DNA from: Setaria digitata
Taxonomy: Eukaryota > Nematoda > Chromadorea > Rhabditida > Setariidae
Length of the DNA: 64,000 nt
Direction of reading: 5' to 3'
Assembly (NCBI GenBank): GCA_003640385.1
Contig: RCAB01000046.1
Coordinates: 1 to 64,000 of the forward strand
Positions within the stretch are counted from its first letter, which is position 1, and each line of letters opens with the position of its first letter. Of this stretch, positions 12,724-32,788 are shown one piece after another. A program made the translations under genes and the position numbers. The notes beneath the pieces are model-generated. The model worked only from the letters and a program-made list of their open reading frames with translations, ran no database searches and had not been told where the DNA came from.

Positions 12724-14172
12724 GTTGCACTGAAACTCACAAAGGGATGAAGTAGTGGAAGGGAACCATTGACTTGCTGTTCCAGAGTTTCGTTGTAGTA
12801 ACACTCTGTCACATTATCACCAGACTCCCTCAAAATATTCAACTTACTGCGGTTTCATTAAAGTTGAGCTAGAGCAGGTAGAGCGAGATAACTCAGATGT
12901 TAGACTTTAGTTTAATTATGTAATCAAAAAATTCTACATTCACAGCTTTCAAATGCTTTTTTTAAAGGAAAAACACAGGGCTACCGGTGGACAGCTGTGA
13001 GTGAGAGTGTATTGAGTATATACCATGAATTAAGAAGAGGATAAAAGAGAGGGATGGGCTGCTAATCATTCAGACTACCTGGTCCTAGCCTGAAGCTTTT
13101 CATATCGTCGTATTTCGCATTGTTTCACATCATCGTAAACCTCAGAGATGGATTTTTGGGCAGCAGGTAATGTAGGCGTAAATCAGATGTGTATTTCTTG
13201 AACATTTCCCTTTAATACGCAAAGCTAGTTTGTCAAATGTTTCTGTTTCATTTCTCCTTTAATACAACTTTATTCATTCATCGACAGCTCAGTTTGGTTC
13301 TCTCAGCTTCTCAGCTCTGGGTTTTTGACATAGCGCACAACGTAAGTCGAGCTAATAAGAAGGAAGCATGTTTTATTACTGTGCCGAAAATTCTTGCTAT
13401 ATTAAATTGCAGTTCACTTGATCGCTTTTTAGAAATCGCTTACAAGAGTAAAAAATACAAGGTGGTAGGTAGTACGCATTAATCGAACTTCTTTGTTGGT
13501 TCATTTCTCAATTATTGAGATTTTTTTTCTTTTTCCATTCCAAAATCTTAATCAAAGCCTCCAATAAGAAGAACAGTGAAGAAGATTAAGAGTACGGATT
13601 TACGCTTAGAAACTATCTGCTACTTTATTGTCAATAATTTTCCCTTGCGGTCTCCACAGATTTCAGTTCCGCAAAATAACTTCTGCATTTTTCTTTTCAA
13701 AGTAGTGTAGCAGCTCCTTTCCTTCATCTGTTACATGTCTGGATCTCCGAAATAGTGTGCAATTTGCATTAGATATATTCGAAGTTCGAGTTTCTGCGGT
13801 TCCTGCGGTACACTCTGTCACATCCCGCAAATTTTAAGATAGTTTTGCAAATTATGGTGCTAAATACTACCTTTTTTAATATCCGTCTGTTAGAGTAACA
13901 GCTTATTAGCAGAAACAAATTTAAATTTGTCGTCATGGAAGCAGAAACACTTTTAAAAAGGAACTATTCAATGCGGACATAAACATGTACAGTTCGTTTT
14001 GCTTTCGTAATAGGATAGACATAAAAATGTCATGAACACAAGCAGTTTTATACAACATCCTTAATTTTTTTATCGAGTACAAAGCAAAAGTCTGTCAAAT
14101 AATTTTAGCAAGCCAGTTCTACTTGCATTCAGTTTGAAGCAAAGATACTGGAGAAGTCTGCATGAATAAGAA
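12724..14172. promoter_or_regulatory. Divergent intergenic region
   Basis: The two flanking candidate start codons point away from each other: minus-strand ATG at 12723 and plus-strand ATG at 14173. This 1.45-kb gap is therefore the likely shared upstream region of the troponin T unit and the Trp/Tyr/Arg-rich gene. I see no gene in it and no promoter motif I can name. The call rests on gene orientation only. Confidence 0.35.
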
Positions 14173-15433
14173 ATGAATTTCCCAGTGTTCAGAGCACGAT
14201 CAGCAGTTACATTACCACGTGAACGGTCTGTTGAAAGAGGAGATGTAGCCACTCTTACCAGGTTCTCTTTCTATTTTGAGAAAAATTGAAGCTGTTTTTT
14301 GTGTTACAATATTTTCAAGGTGAAATCTGCTGTGGATTTCAGAGTGGCATCAGTGCCAAATTTAGATGACATCCATATTGGTGATCGATATCGTCCATCT
14401 ACATTATTCAAGTATCGACGAGATTACGATTTGGTTTGTTCATTATTCACTTCTTATTTTAATCCTTATGATTGGATTTGGCATTTAATAATTAAGAATA
14501 ATTTACTGAAATTATAGCTGGATGATTATTACCACGACCGTATGTTTTTTGATACTCCATTATACTGGCAAGACTACAGATTTGCAGCGCGCCGATATGC
14601 CAATACTGACCCAATCCCAAGAAGTCTAGGATTTGAATACCCTGCTTTTTGGTAATTAGTTTCGAGCTTCTATTCTATCTATCCTTCCGTTATTAACACA
14701 AGCTGTTTCTTCAGCGTTCCGAATTTTTTCTACTTTTATTACATGGAAATGTTTCCTTGGAACTTCCATTGAAATTTAGGAAGTAAAAGGTATTGTGCAG
14801 AAAACAAATCTTCTTGTGTGTATTCCTCTTAGTTCCAGGTCACGCTACAAGTGGTATACGGACTGGTTGAATCCAACTTACTGGCGTCGCTATCGTGACC
14901 CAAATTATGACCGACCATTATGGAATAACTGGAAACCGTGGCATCTGGACAGCAATAATGTAAAACGAGCGATACGTATGTATAAGGAAGGTAAATATTA
15001 CACGTCAGGACAGCAGTTATTAAGTAAAAGAAAGCTGAAGCGTTTTGAATAATTAACAAGAAACTTTAGCCACATTTTTCTGAACTATGATTTAAATTGC
15101 ACTTGAACTACATTTAATGAACAGGTCTGGTTGATTTTGGAACACTGGATCGATTCTGGATTGTCCCCTCAGCAATTTCTAGAAAAGGAAAGGATTGGAC
15201 TGATGTGTATTTGCCTGCTGGTAAGTTTTCTTGAAGTCTTGCCATCTGTTGAAAGATGCGTAAGCTATAGAGTTGGGAAGCATCTCGTCGGATATCATAT
15301 ATATAACGAGAAAAGCTTACTACAGACTAGATGATCTTTCATGGTATCCAAAACAGTACTGATTATCACGTAGTATTATTAAGCATCTTCAGGACGTTAT
15401 GGTGCTCGACGTTATTTCTACGCATTCGCTTGA
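14173..15433 (+). CDS. Trp/Tyr/Arg-rich protein, unknown family (paralogue of 30.7 kb gene)
   Basis: Six exons: 14173-14261, 14343-14433, 14518-14651, 14839-14990, 15125-15220 and 15393-15433 (TGA). All have GT-AG borders, and their summed length of 603 nt gives an intact 200-residue protein. It starts MNFPVFRARSAV, has no signal peptide or membrane segment, and is packed with Trp, Tyr, Arg and Asp, for example LNPTYWRRYRDPNYDRP in exon 4. Exons 1-3 match the gene at 30.7 kb in order, intron placement and motif: RA-S-AV in exon 1, SVP near the start of exon 2, RDYDL ending exon 2, and a DDYY-type opening of exon 3. I do not recognise the family. The composition recalls the WYR region of the insect muscle protein flightin, but that resemblance is compositional only. 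The likely product is an intracellular structural protein. Confidence 0.8.
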
Positions 15434-15536
15434 TTGTACAGCAACCTCACCCTGTAAGCCGACGATAGTCTTAAGTTTCTTTTTTCCCTCAATACAAAAT
15501 GCTGAAATACAGTTATAGTTGATAGTATATGTCTCT

Positions 15537-15542
15537 AATAAA
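15537..15542 (+). terminator. Candidate polyadenylation signal
   Basis: An AATAAA lies 104 nt after the stop codon of the 14.2-kb gene, a normal spacing for its 3' UTR. Confidence 0.45.
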
Positions 15543-16863
15543 TTGCTTTTGTTGTTTCGTGATCGCAGTGCTTCTGAATTTCGATGCGATAACGATATGT
15601 ACATGACGTCCCGCATTTTTCGAACGTGATGATTTCCACTTTTCACCGATTACTGGAACATAGCTCATTACGTATTTGTTCATTTTTTTAGATAACAAAT
15701 GTTATCGTGAATATATTACGCAATCGGCGTCTTTATTCTTGTTAGATGACTGTAACTGCTTGTTCGGATTTACTCTGCTGACTTTTAAAGCAGTTTACAA
15801 AACACCCAGTTAAAAAAAAAAGATCATCATACACTGTACTCTCAAAACTAATTCAAGGAGATCCTTAGGCTTTAGCAGTTGCTAATAAAACACATGATTT
15901 AGTTTTTATTAATTGAAAAAAGCAAATTTAATGAAAGGTTTGCCAAGCGAAAACGAACGTGGAAAAGATGAAAACTTGCTTAAAAAGCACAGTACACTTG
16001 ATGTCACATTAAAACGAAACGGAGTTTCTTTGGATAAGTTTTAGTCAAATTAATAATAATAACTACACTGAGCATGTTATACATAGCCTGTTACGTATGA
16101 TGGAAAACATATTTCAATAAATTCGAAATTTAATCGTCCTTCTAGTCATGAATTTATTTTATATCTGTACCTCATTACAATATTTCATTGTTTTCAATCT
16201 AAATTCAGCTAAAAAACATCTATTTCAAGACATTAGATAACTCTATTGGTGAGCAATGAATTCGAAATACCACTTAAATTCAGATCTTATTACATATTTA
16301 CCCAAGAATGCGACTTAGATTGTATGAAGGACTAAAAAATGCGAGCATTTTAAGCTGAAGTTTACAAATACTTCCACCGCACTCCTTTTCTTTCAAGTCC
16401 ATCAAAAAAGAAACAAAACATCTCCTCCTCCAATTGCGGTTCCGTTACATTTCGCTGAAGTTATCAGGAAAACAGAAAACAAGTTGTTACTGTTAATTAC
16501 TAGTCGAATACAGATGCGTAATCGATGTGGGAAAGTCAGCAATAATCGCAACTAGATCACACGTTCCTAATTTTTTATTTTGGCATAACTAGCAGTAACT
16601 AGAAATCTCTTATCCCAAAGAGGGTATTCATGATATTCCAAATTTAAATTCAGTGCACCTCTAGCCGCCTTAATTTCCAGAAATGTACATGCTAAGTTCT
16701 TTTCATTTGCAAAACCTGCTAGTTCCAAAAAAAAAATCTACACAGAATGTTTTATTGTGATAATGCTTAATCGGGTGATTTTTCTGAATCTGTAAATGTC
16801 GGATTTACGTATGCAATGGATTTCGATTATTTATTTAATGAATAAATCTTATATCGAAACTGG

Positions 16864-17362
16864 AGTTATTACCAGGACAGTGGAGTGTTTGCCAAGATAG
16901 TATTATTCATTCAAAATTCTAATTATCTTTCCTCGATACGGTAGGCCTATTTAGCTAAGAATTGCTGGAAAATGAGGTCATGAATCATCAAAAATTCTAG
17001 AATTCCCAATATATTGAGATTTTTCCTTACCTAAAAATAAATTTAAAGGAACTCAGTGTGATAGAAATTTTCCAGAATAAGTGCTGAAAACAACTGATGA
17101 AAAATGGCATAGGTTGTCTTTACTCTCTTCTTGAAGCTCCTGAATGTCCCATATTTATCTCTTCTGCTACAGTTTCTATCAATCTACTGCAGAGAAAACA
17201 GGACGGCATAGAATTCAAAAATTCTTTAGCTTTATATCGACAACAGTCGCTGCAAAATAACACATCATATATCTAATAGGCCTACCGTATCGAGGAAAGA
17301 TAATTAGAATTTTGAATGAATAATACTATCTTAGCAAACACTCCACTGTCCTGGTAATAACT
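16864..17362. repeat. 88-bp near-perfect inverted repeat with 323-bp spacer
   Basis: The left arm 16864-16951 and right arm 17275-17362 are reverse complements over 88 bp with one mismatch that I can see (GCCAAG against the complement of CTTAGC). The arms share the landmark CGATACGGTAGGCCTATT. A transcript across the element could form a long hairpin. The arms resemble terminal inverted repeats of a small non-autonomous foldback or MITE-type DNA element. No transposase ORF lies inside, and I could not establish a target-site duplication. Confidence 0.85.
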
Positions 17363-20300
17363 GTACTGAAATGCAACACATCTATATGACTATATGACTA
17401 GACAGAAAATAAAGTATCATAGATATATGATAACTATTTTCACTTTTCGTTTCATCCTGTATTAATTAAAGCAGGATATAGTGAAACTTTTGGATTTGTT
17501 ACCCAGACATTTAAACTTGTTTCCTTTTATCAATTTATCGCTTTAACCGCACTTCAAATTCAGCTAAAAGTTTCTCACAAATGTTATGAAAGGAGTAACC
17601 GCAGCATTTCAGTGTCTATTTGTTATTATCCTATTCAATATCATTCTAGCAATATTAAACTTCAGGAAGGCTAAAAAGGCTTTCAACAAAATCGAAATTT
17701 TGGAAAATTGTAAGGAAGGAGTAAGAAGACGACATGTACGAAGAAAGAGTCAGGAACTTACATAACGATATTCAAACCATTCATTGTAAACATTTTTTGT
17801 AAATAATTTGCTTGTTCATTTTCAGCACTAAAAAGTGCACATTATTATTGTTATTTTTTTTTTTTTTTTTTGACAGAACCTTTTTAAAAGAACTGGGGGT
17901 TAGAGAAGTCTTAAACATACTAGTACAATAGCTGCCGGCGCCTCACTTCTTAGTACCTATAAAACAGAGGCTATTAATTTTGCCACTAAATAACTAATTT
18001 TCATTAAAAATGACGTTCTCACCCAAACTTAAGAAATACTAACACTCAACAAGCAAAACGGTTTAGAACTAGACCTGCAACTAAGCTTTTAGATTGTGCC
18101 CTGCTTGTAATAATTCTCAATCAGTATTTTGAATATGCTCCTTAATAGCAGCCATTTGTTCATCAGCAGAAATCCACGGCTATTCTATAGTCCCCAATTA
18201 ATGCACAATTCACCTGCTATATTCTTCCGCATATATATACATATAATTTTGTAGTAGAATCCTTACAAAATATCTCAGGACATTACTTTCAGCAATATGA
18301 GAAACCCCGATTCACGAGGTCCTCTGTCCAAACCTTACCTATGGCTTCCTCGCAATTCTACGGTTCCATCCAGAAAAAAAAAATGGAGTTACTACTAACA
18401 ACAAAAATGTTCACAAAAATAAACAGTAAACTTCAAAGACTGTACCAAAACCAGTACTACTGAAGAACAAGGACACAGAACACATTACAGCTGCCGAATA
18501 CAGCCTCTCATGTATGTCGTATAATTCGAAGTGAATGAAATTCAAATATGAAGTGCATACAGTGTCTTTAGGAATCGTAAATCGTAATTATTGAGGATTA
18601 CACCAGACAAAAAATAAGAATAACGACATGCCTTAATCGAGTAGAAGTACCATGTCATTTCCTGTAGCACCACATTCATTTTTCGTACAATGGATGAAAT
18701 GTTTCGGACGTGCCTCATTATTCATTTTCATTTTCAAACACAGTGAAAACAATAAGATTGAAGGGAAAGCCAAGATTTCATCCTCAGCATTCGTGTTGAA
18801 TTAGTCATTTGAACAGACTCAAATATATGGCTAAAATGCACTGTGGAAAATTTTTACTTTGCAGCCATTTCACTTAATATCTTTTCACTGCAAAGTATTC
18901 AATGTAGGAACGTGCAACGGGATAAAATTGGCAGTGCGTTTATGCGCAGCGAAATGCTACTGATACTGGTAAACTTACATATGTAATATAATTTTGAGTA
19001 AAAAACATTCATCAGCTGACTGTACAGAAATGGATATTAAAATATGATACTGATTTTACAGATAAACACCAAATTACTACTAGTTTACAAAGTCATAAAA
19101 CATAAATTAAAAACAAATATTTCTGTAATTATAAAGCATAAAACCATACCAAGTAGTGAAAAAGCTATTACATAAATACAACAAAATTAGAATAACTGAC
19201 CGCACAATTCAAGTTCCAACGAATATTTTAAATCCGGAAACTTTAATAAGCGGATGATAACTTCACCACCAGTAACATGGAAACTGAGAGGTACTTACTA
19301 TAATATGTGATCAAAATTTAGAGGAAAACTGATGTACAGAATATTAGGAAAATCATCACTAATTAAGAATATATGACGAGATCAAAATTAACTGCCTGTT
19401 TAGTCATATAAAGCAAATGACAAATTATTTGAAATCGGCAATGTACTTATTATCTCACTTGAAATTAGAACACTTGTTAAAGAAAAAGACAAAAAGTGTA
19501 ATTTAGTAGGTTGGTATGAGTCAAAAAGAGGAAATATGCAAGCAAGTAATGTTGCAAACCAATGATGTGATATGGACTAATCAGGGAAACCTCTCTTCCA
19601 ATTTCACTGTTTAGATGGTTTTATATGCACACACAAAAAGTAGGGTAAAAATACTAATCCTTTTACAGACTGATAAATTAAATTAACTTTAACTCATTTA
19701 ATTTGAGGTGTAATTCTAGCGGCAATCTGTCCTACTTACTACTCTTATACGTAACACTTCACTTTGTAATTTGTTACTACATCTTAAAAGAAATTATCGA
19801 GAAATTAAACAAAATCTGCTTGCAAACAACTTATATTTTTCTTTAAATAATCAATTCATTTAGCAGTGTTCCATTCTTACAACTTACTACATTCAATACC
19901 ATATAGCCCCTCTTGAAAACAGAAATGGCAGACTAGGACTTTTTAAGCATTAAAAAAAAGTATGTACATTCCCGCAAAGACAGCGGTGTCGCTTTAAAAC
20001 ATCTATAATAAAAAAAACTGGGAAATTTGAAATGCCATGCATATGTATTAACAAATGCACTAAATCGGAAAATGGAGGTAAACTAATGTCAAGAGAGAAA
20101 TAAATTTAGAACAGAAAGCCAAAACCATTCATCGTCAACTAAAACTTTGCGTAACAGTAACCCATGCAAACAAGAATAATTTCTTATTAAAATGGAATGC
20201 AAAGACGTCTACAAATTCAAACATGTCATAGAGCATATGAAGTTAGCTGCCACCATAATATCGGAAGTGAACCACATGATGTTGCATGTGAAAATGTATC

Positions 20301-20733
20301 ATTAGCAAACTCGAGTTTCAAAAAAAAACATTTAAAATTCCAATCCGACGCTTATAAAGCAAATCTATCCGTACTTCAGATGTGTTGCGTAAGGGACCAA
20401 TAGAATTAACTTAAAATACCACGAAAAAAGAGTGCTTTGAGGAGATGCAAGTAGCGCAACATAAAGGTCTGCAAAAATAGCAACAAAGCAAAAATATAAA
20501 ACAATTGTTCTACAGTATGTTGTACATAAAAGCACAAAAATAACATTTAATAAGTATGTCTTACCAACACTACTAATCATGTACAGAATAACAATACTAA
20601 TTAAATAACTTCTTCCGGGATAATCGACATTAAAAACAACATTTTGGAATCTCGTTACTTCTATATCCAAAACCACTTACCTCTTTTCAGCTGCAGTTAA
20701 CAAACAGTTGTACAGAATACCATCAATCTACTC

Positions 20734-20737
<4 letters not shown>

Positions 20738-20767
<30 letters not shown>

Positions 20768-20775
20768 NTATATAT
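20738..20775. repeat. (TA)n microsatellite with an N
   Basis: A TA repeat interrupted by an ambiguous base at 20768, so its true length is unresolved in this assembly. Confidence 0.9.
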
Positions 20776-22640
20776 CGGAAGAGTAATAAAAAAATTGCAA
20801 AACATAATTTCTGCCCACAAAACCAAATAGAAAAAAAAACATATACAAGCAAGCAATGAAAAGACTCATACAATTCGTAGAGCTTATATTAAGTCCGTTA
20901 TTTGTCTAGATACCAGGGAAATATGGTAGCTCAATGTATATTTTTTCCAGATAACTACTGTACAAACATATGTCAGCGTACTCTTAGCATGATAAAAAAG
21001 AGGCACTCGGTAAATTTTTTTTTTTGTCTAAGGTGGAATAACAAGAATTTGAAGAGTTGTACCTAAGAGTGAAGAATAAAGCTACAAAAAATCAAGCAAC
21101 ACTGGAACATAATGAAATGGTAATAGTGGTATAAAACGTCAGAGCGCTAATGATTTTAGTTATGGAGAGAAGAGGGCGAAGGGGTGAGAGGGGAATGTAT
21201 GAGGCAAGATTTCCTTTAATCCACAACAACATACTAAAGAAAAAGAAATGGAGTAATCTATACCACCGAATTAATGCACGTAAGAAAGAAAAAATAGAAA
21301 AATTATACGGTAGAAAACTTTTAAAGAAAGTTAGACTGAATTAAGGACGTACCAGGCACAGTAGGAAAATTTTGCCACAGCTAAATATCATCCATGATGT
21401 AAACTATCTCATTAAGACTATATCCAATCACTTGATGAAAACTGACTACTGATTGCGAAAATATTGGAAAAAAAAAATATCTCCCTGATCAATTAGCAAC
21501 ATAGTACGAAAAAGTGACAGATAACCGACACGAGCTATAGAGATAAACATGAATATTGTGAGATATGTACACAAAAGGCCGTAAGGCTCAGAAAAGCCGT
21601 TAAAAATTTTTTCCTGAGAACGAAAATATTATATGGATAGTGGACTGAAAATAACACCAGTGGCCCAGTATTGAGTTCATTATTTTTCAAATAAATCAAA
21701 TCGTGAGACTTCTAATAGATATCATTAAATAAAACTAAGAGGTACTTACCATTACGACCAAGAACACACGTTATTTAATTAAAAATTAAGAGCAGATTCC
21801 GATAGAGATAAGAATTGTAATATCTCAATAAGAAATTTTAAAAACTCAATAAATACGCTGAGTTACAGCTATTAAATTAATTCTACATCCTGTCTTATGA
21901 ATTTTCTTCTGTCGTTTCCGTGATGATTTTTTCCACAATTCTTAGCACTTTTTTTTTTTTTTTTTTTTTTTAACTGTGAAATCGATTTCTAAGTCAGCAC
22001 TTATTTAAATTAGCTCTAAATGTTGAAACAAAAGTACGCCAGCTAAACAACGGGAGAACAATGGTCCCACCAAAAAGCAAAAAGGCACTACATGTGAGTG
22101 TACATCTTTCTTTGAAAGCACATGAAAATAATATGAAAAAGAAATACGAACTGGGAGACCATTAAAATCTCAAATTAGAAGTTGGTTCTACACCCACAGA
22201 AATGATGATACTTATGCAAAACCTTTTATAAGAAAAGTAAATTTTGAGTTCATCCATAATCTTGTTTGTTGGCTGCTTATTTTTCCTTTTTTTTACAGAA
22301 AAAGCAACTTTTATAGGCATGGAGAATCTTCATTCATTCTAAGACACTACCTCCTACCAAATTACTTTTGTTTGCTAAAATATGAGTGATCTCATGGGAG
22401 GCTTGTTCGATAAAATCAACTCTAAACAGCAGTTAACAAACTGAGGCCAGAGTGTGCTACTCCGAAGAATACGAATATGACAGAACGGAAACAACATATT
22501 ACCATAAGTCGGAAACGATGATACGGAGACTGATTCTAACCAGGCTAGAAGTTTGTAATGCCGAAAACAAAGGTACATGTTGTCGTAAAAGTAATCCTTC
22601 GCAGATTATCGAAATTTAGCAGTTATATTCGCCGATTTAC

Positions 22641-30700
<8,060 letters not shown>

Positions 30701-31628
30701 ATGGTGGAACTCGTCCGAGCACAGTCCGCTGTTGTACTGAGACCATCCTATACTACTTCGGTACTGTCTTTGTTACCAACATTTTTGCTGATGTTCGAAT
30801 TCACAACCCTTTATCAACTCAATGTGAATGTTGCAGATCTATCGAACGCGATCAGTGCCGGATGTCAGCCTGTACAGCCGTTATTCACCAAAATGGCCAT
30901 ATCGTTACTACAGAGATTGGGATTTGGTAATTGTGTTTCCAGTCCTTCTAAAGAATGCTAATTTCAACAGTTATGCGATTTTCTTGAAAAGATGACGAAT
31001 GTGATGATTCAAAATCAGATCTCTTTAAATTGAAAACATTTTTTATATTACTAAAGGAATTGTAAAGGTAGAGTTTCGTCACTCTGTTCAAATTAATTCG
31101 TCATAGTTTCCCTGTATTTTGGTAAATTTCACTTAATTGTTCATTCATCTCAAGAGTTCTTCAAAGTTGCAGCGCGACGATTATTGGTACGATCGCTATT
31201 ACTACTATAGTCCGCTGTATCGCAGTACTTTTTTCCCTCGTCGCTACTATTACAGTGACTACATTTTGAATCCATATAGCTACTGGAATTATCCATACAG
31301 CTACTGGGCTCGATACAGAGGATATCTGTAGGATTTCCATAAATTTTCATGAAGTGCCTAAACTTCGCAAAATTACTTATCACTTTGATGAATTTGTAAT
31401 AAAACCTTCGAAATCAATTTTGTACCTCAAGATATCTGAATTGTTTTCATAATACATGAGGTTTTTTTCAGGTATGATTATCCATCGTATTATAGCCGAT
31501 ACCCATATTATTATTATGATGATTATCCACGTTATCGTTACGCATATTACTATCCTTATCGCTACGGCTATTACTCACCATTTGATCGTTATTGGCTTTC
31601 GTCCACTTATTGGGATCGACGTTTCAGG
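30701..31628 (+). CDS. Extremely Tyr-rich paralogue of the 14.2-kb gene (3' end unresolved)
   Basis: Exons 30701-30760, 30837-30926, 31173-31327 and 31472-31628 join in phase. The start MVELVRAQSAVV and the exon 2 motifs TRSVPD and YYRDWDL parallel the 14.2-kb gene, with the same intron phase after exon 2. Exons 3 and 4 are dominated by Tyr with Arg, Pro, Asp and Trp. About two of every five residues of exon 4 are Tyr, in patterns such as SRYPYYYYDDYPRYRYAY. There is no signal peptide, so this does not look like a cuticle or eggshell protein. After 31628 a donor of the GTGAGC type suggests further exons that I could not find. Without splicing the frame stops at 31673. No family is recognised; an intracellular structural role is inferred from composition only. 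Confidence 0.7.
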
Positions 31629-32656
31629 GTGAGCGTTGTTGAATTAATAAGTCTATTACTAATAACAAGTTAAAATAAGTAGGATATATTTTGCCATAGA
31701 AGAAAGAATTTACTTTACAACTGGCGTGGAATTAAGTAGTAGGTGTTAAAATCTTATCCCTTAAAATTCACTACTTTGTAGGAAGACTTATAAATTCAAC
31801 AATGTAGATTTCTCGCGAAAAATTAAATAGTCGATGGGGAAATCATACTTTTTAAAAAAAAGTCTCGAATAAGAAAGTGAGTATTTAGCGTGAATTTTGG
31901 CATAAGTACTGCAAAATCACCATGTGAAGTAATTAGAAGAGAGAAGCCATGTTTAAAAAAATTTGCCTTCCCGTGATGCATATGAAAAATATAACTTAGA
32001 GCTATACCTAGAAGCAAACAAAAACGGTGCTCCCGAAATTATCCATCTTCAGCTAAACAACGTGATCTCATCTTTTCCACTTTTATTAACTAGCAATTGA
32101 AATGAAACAAACCAAATTTAAAGCATTGCTTCTCCAGCCCTATCATAAAAATTAATCTTCAAGACAATTAATAAAAGATGAGAGCATCGGGATAGAACGG
32201 TACTCATTTTCCATCTCATGTTTTCCAAGCGATACAAGTTAGATCTAAACTTATTCAGTATCCTACTGAAAAACACTTCCTTATTTTTTGAATAGTAAAC
32301 AAAATAGAAAGTTTTTTTTCTTCTATAAGACAAATCTCGAAGATTCATGCACATTTCATCGCTCAGTTTTCAAAACATGAATTTATTGAAAAAAAGAAAA
32401 AAGGCATAGTTCTAAAACTTTGTCTTTTTTTTTTTTGGCTATTTTCCTATCTTCATGTTGCAGCCAGTTTTATTTCATCCTATTATAAAGGAATAACTGC
32501 ATTATCTTCCATTGTTTCTATAAAAAAAAAAAAAAAAAAGCAATTCTTTCACTGTTTTCACTAATAATAAGAAGCGACTATTTTCATGAGATTTCCCAAT
32601 CCTTTTTTCAGTTTTTCTGATCTTTACCTATGTAATCACAGACCTTTGATGGGCTT

Positions 32657-32788
32657 AATGAATAATAATAATAACAATAATAATAATAACAATAATAATA
32701 ATAATAACAATAATAATAATAACAATAATAATAATAATATTATTAATAATAATAATAATGATGATAACAAACTAATAATAATAATAAA
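32657..32788. repeat. AAT/AAC trinucleotide repeat
   Basis: An imperfect tandem array of AAT with interspersed AAC units. One frame reads as poly-Asn but has no gene context. Confidence 0.9.

Larger units (their letters stand above)
15434..22640. other. Gene-less AT-rich intergenic region
   Basis: About 7.2 kb with no splice-bounded exon or recognisable protein on either strand. It contains an inverted repeat (16864-17362), homopolymer runs and a TA repeat with an ambiguous base. The ORFs present are short and compositionally random. Confidence 0.55.
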
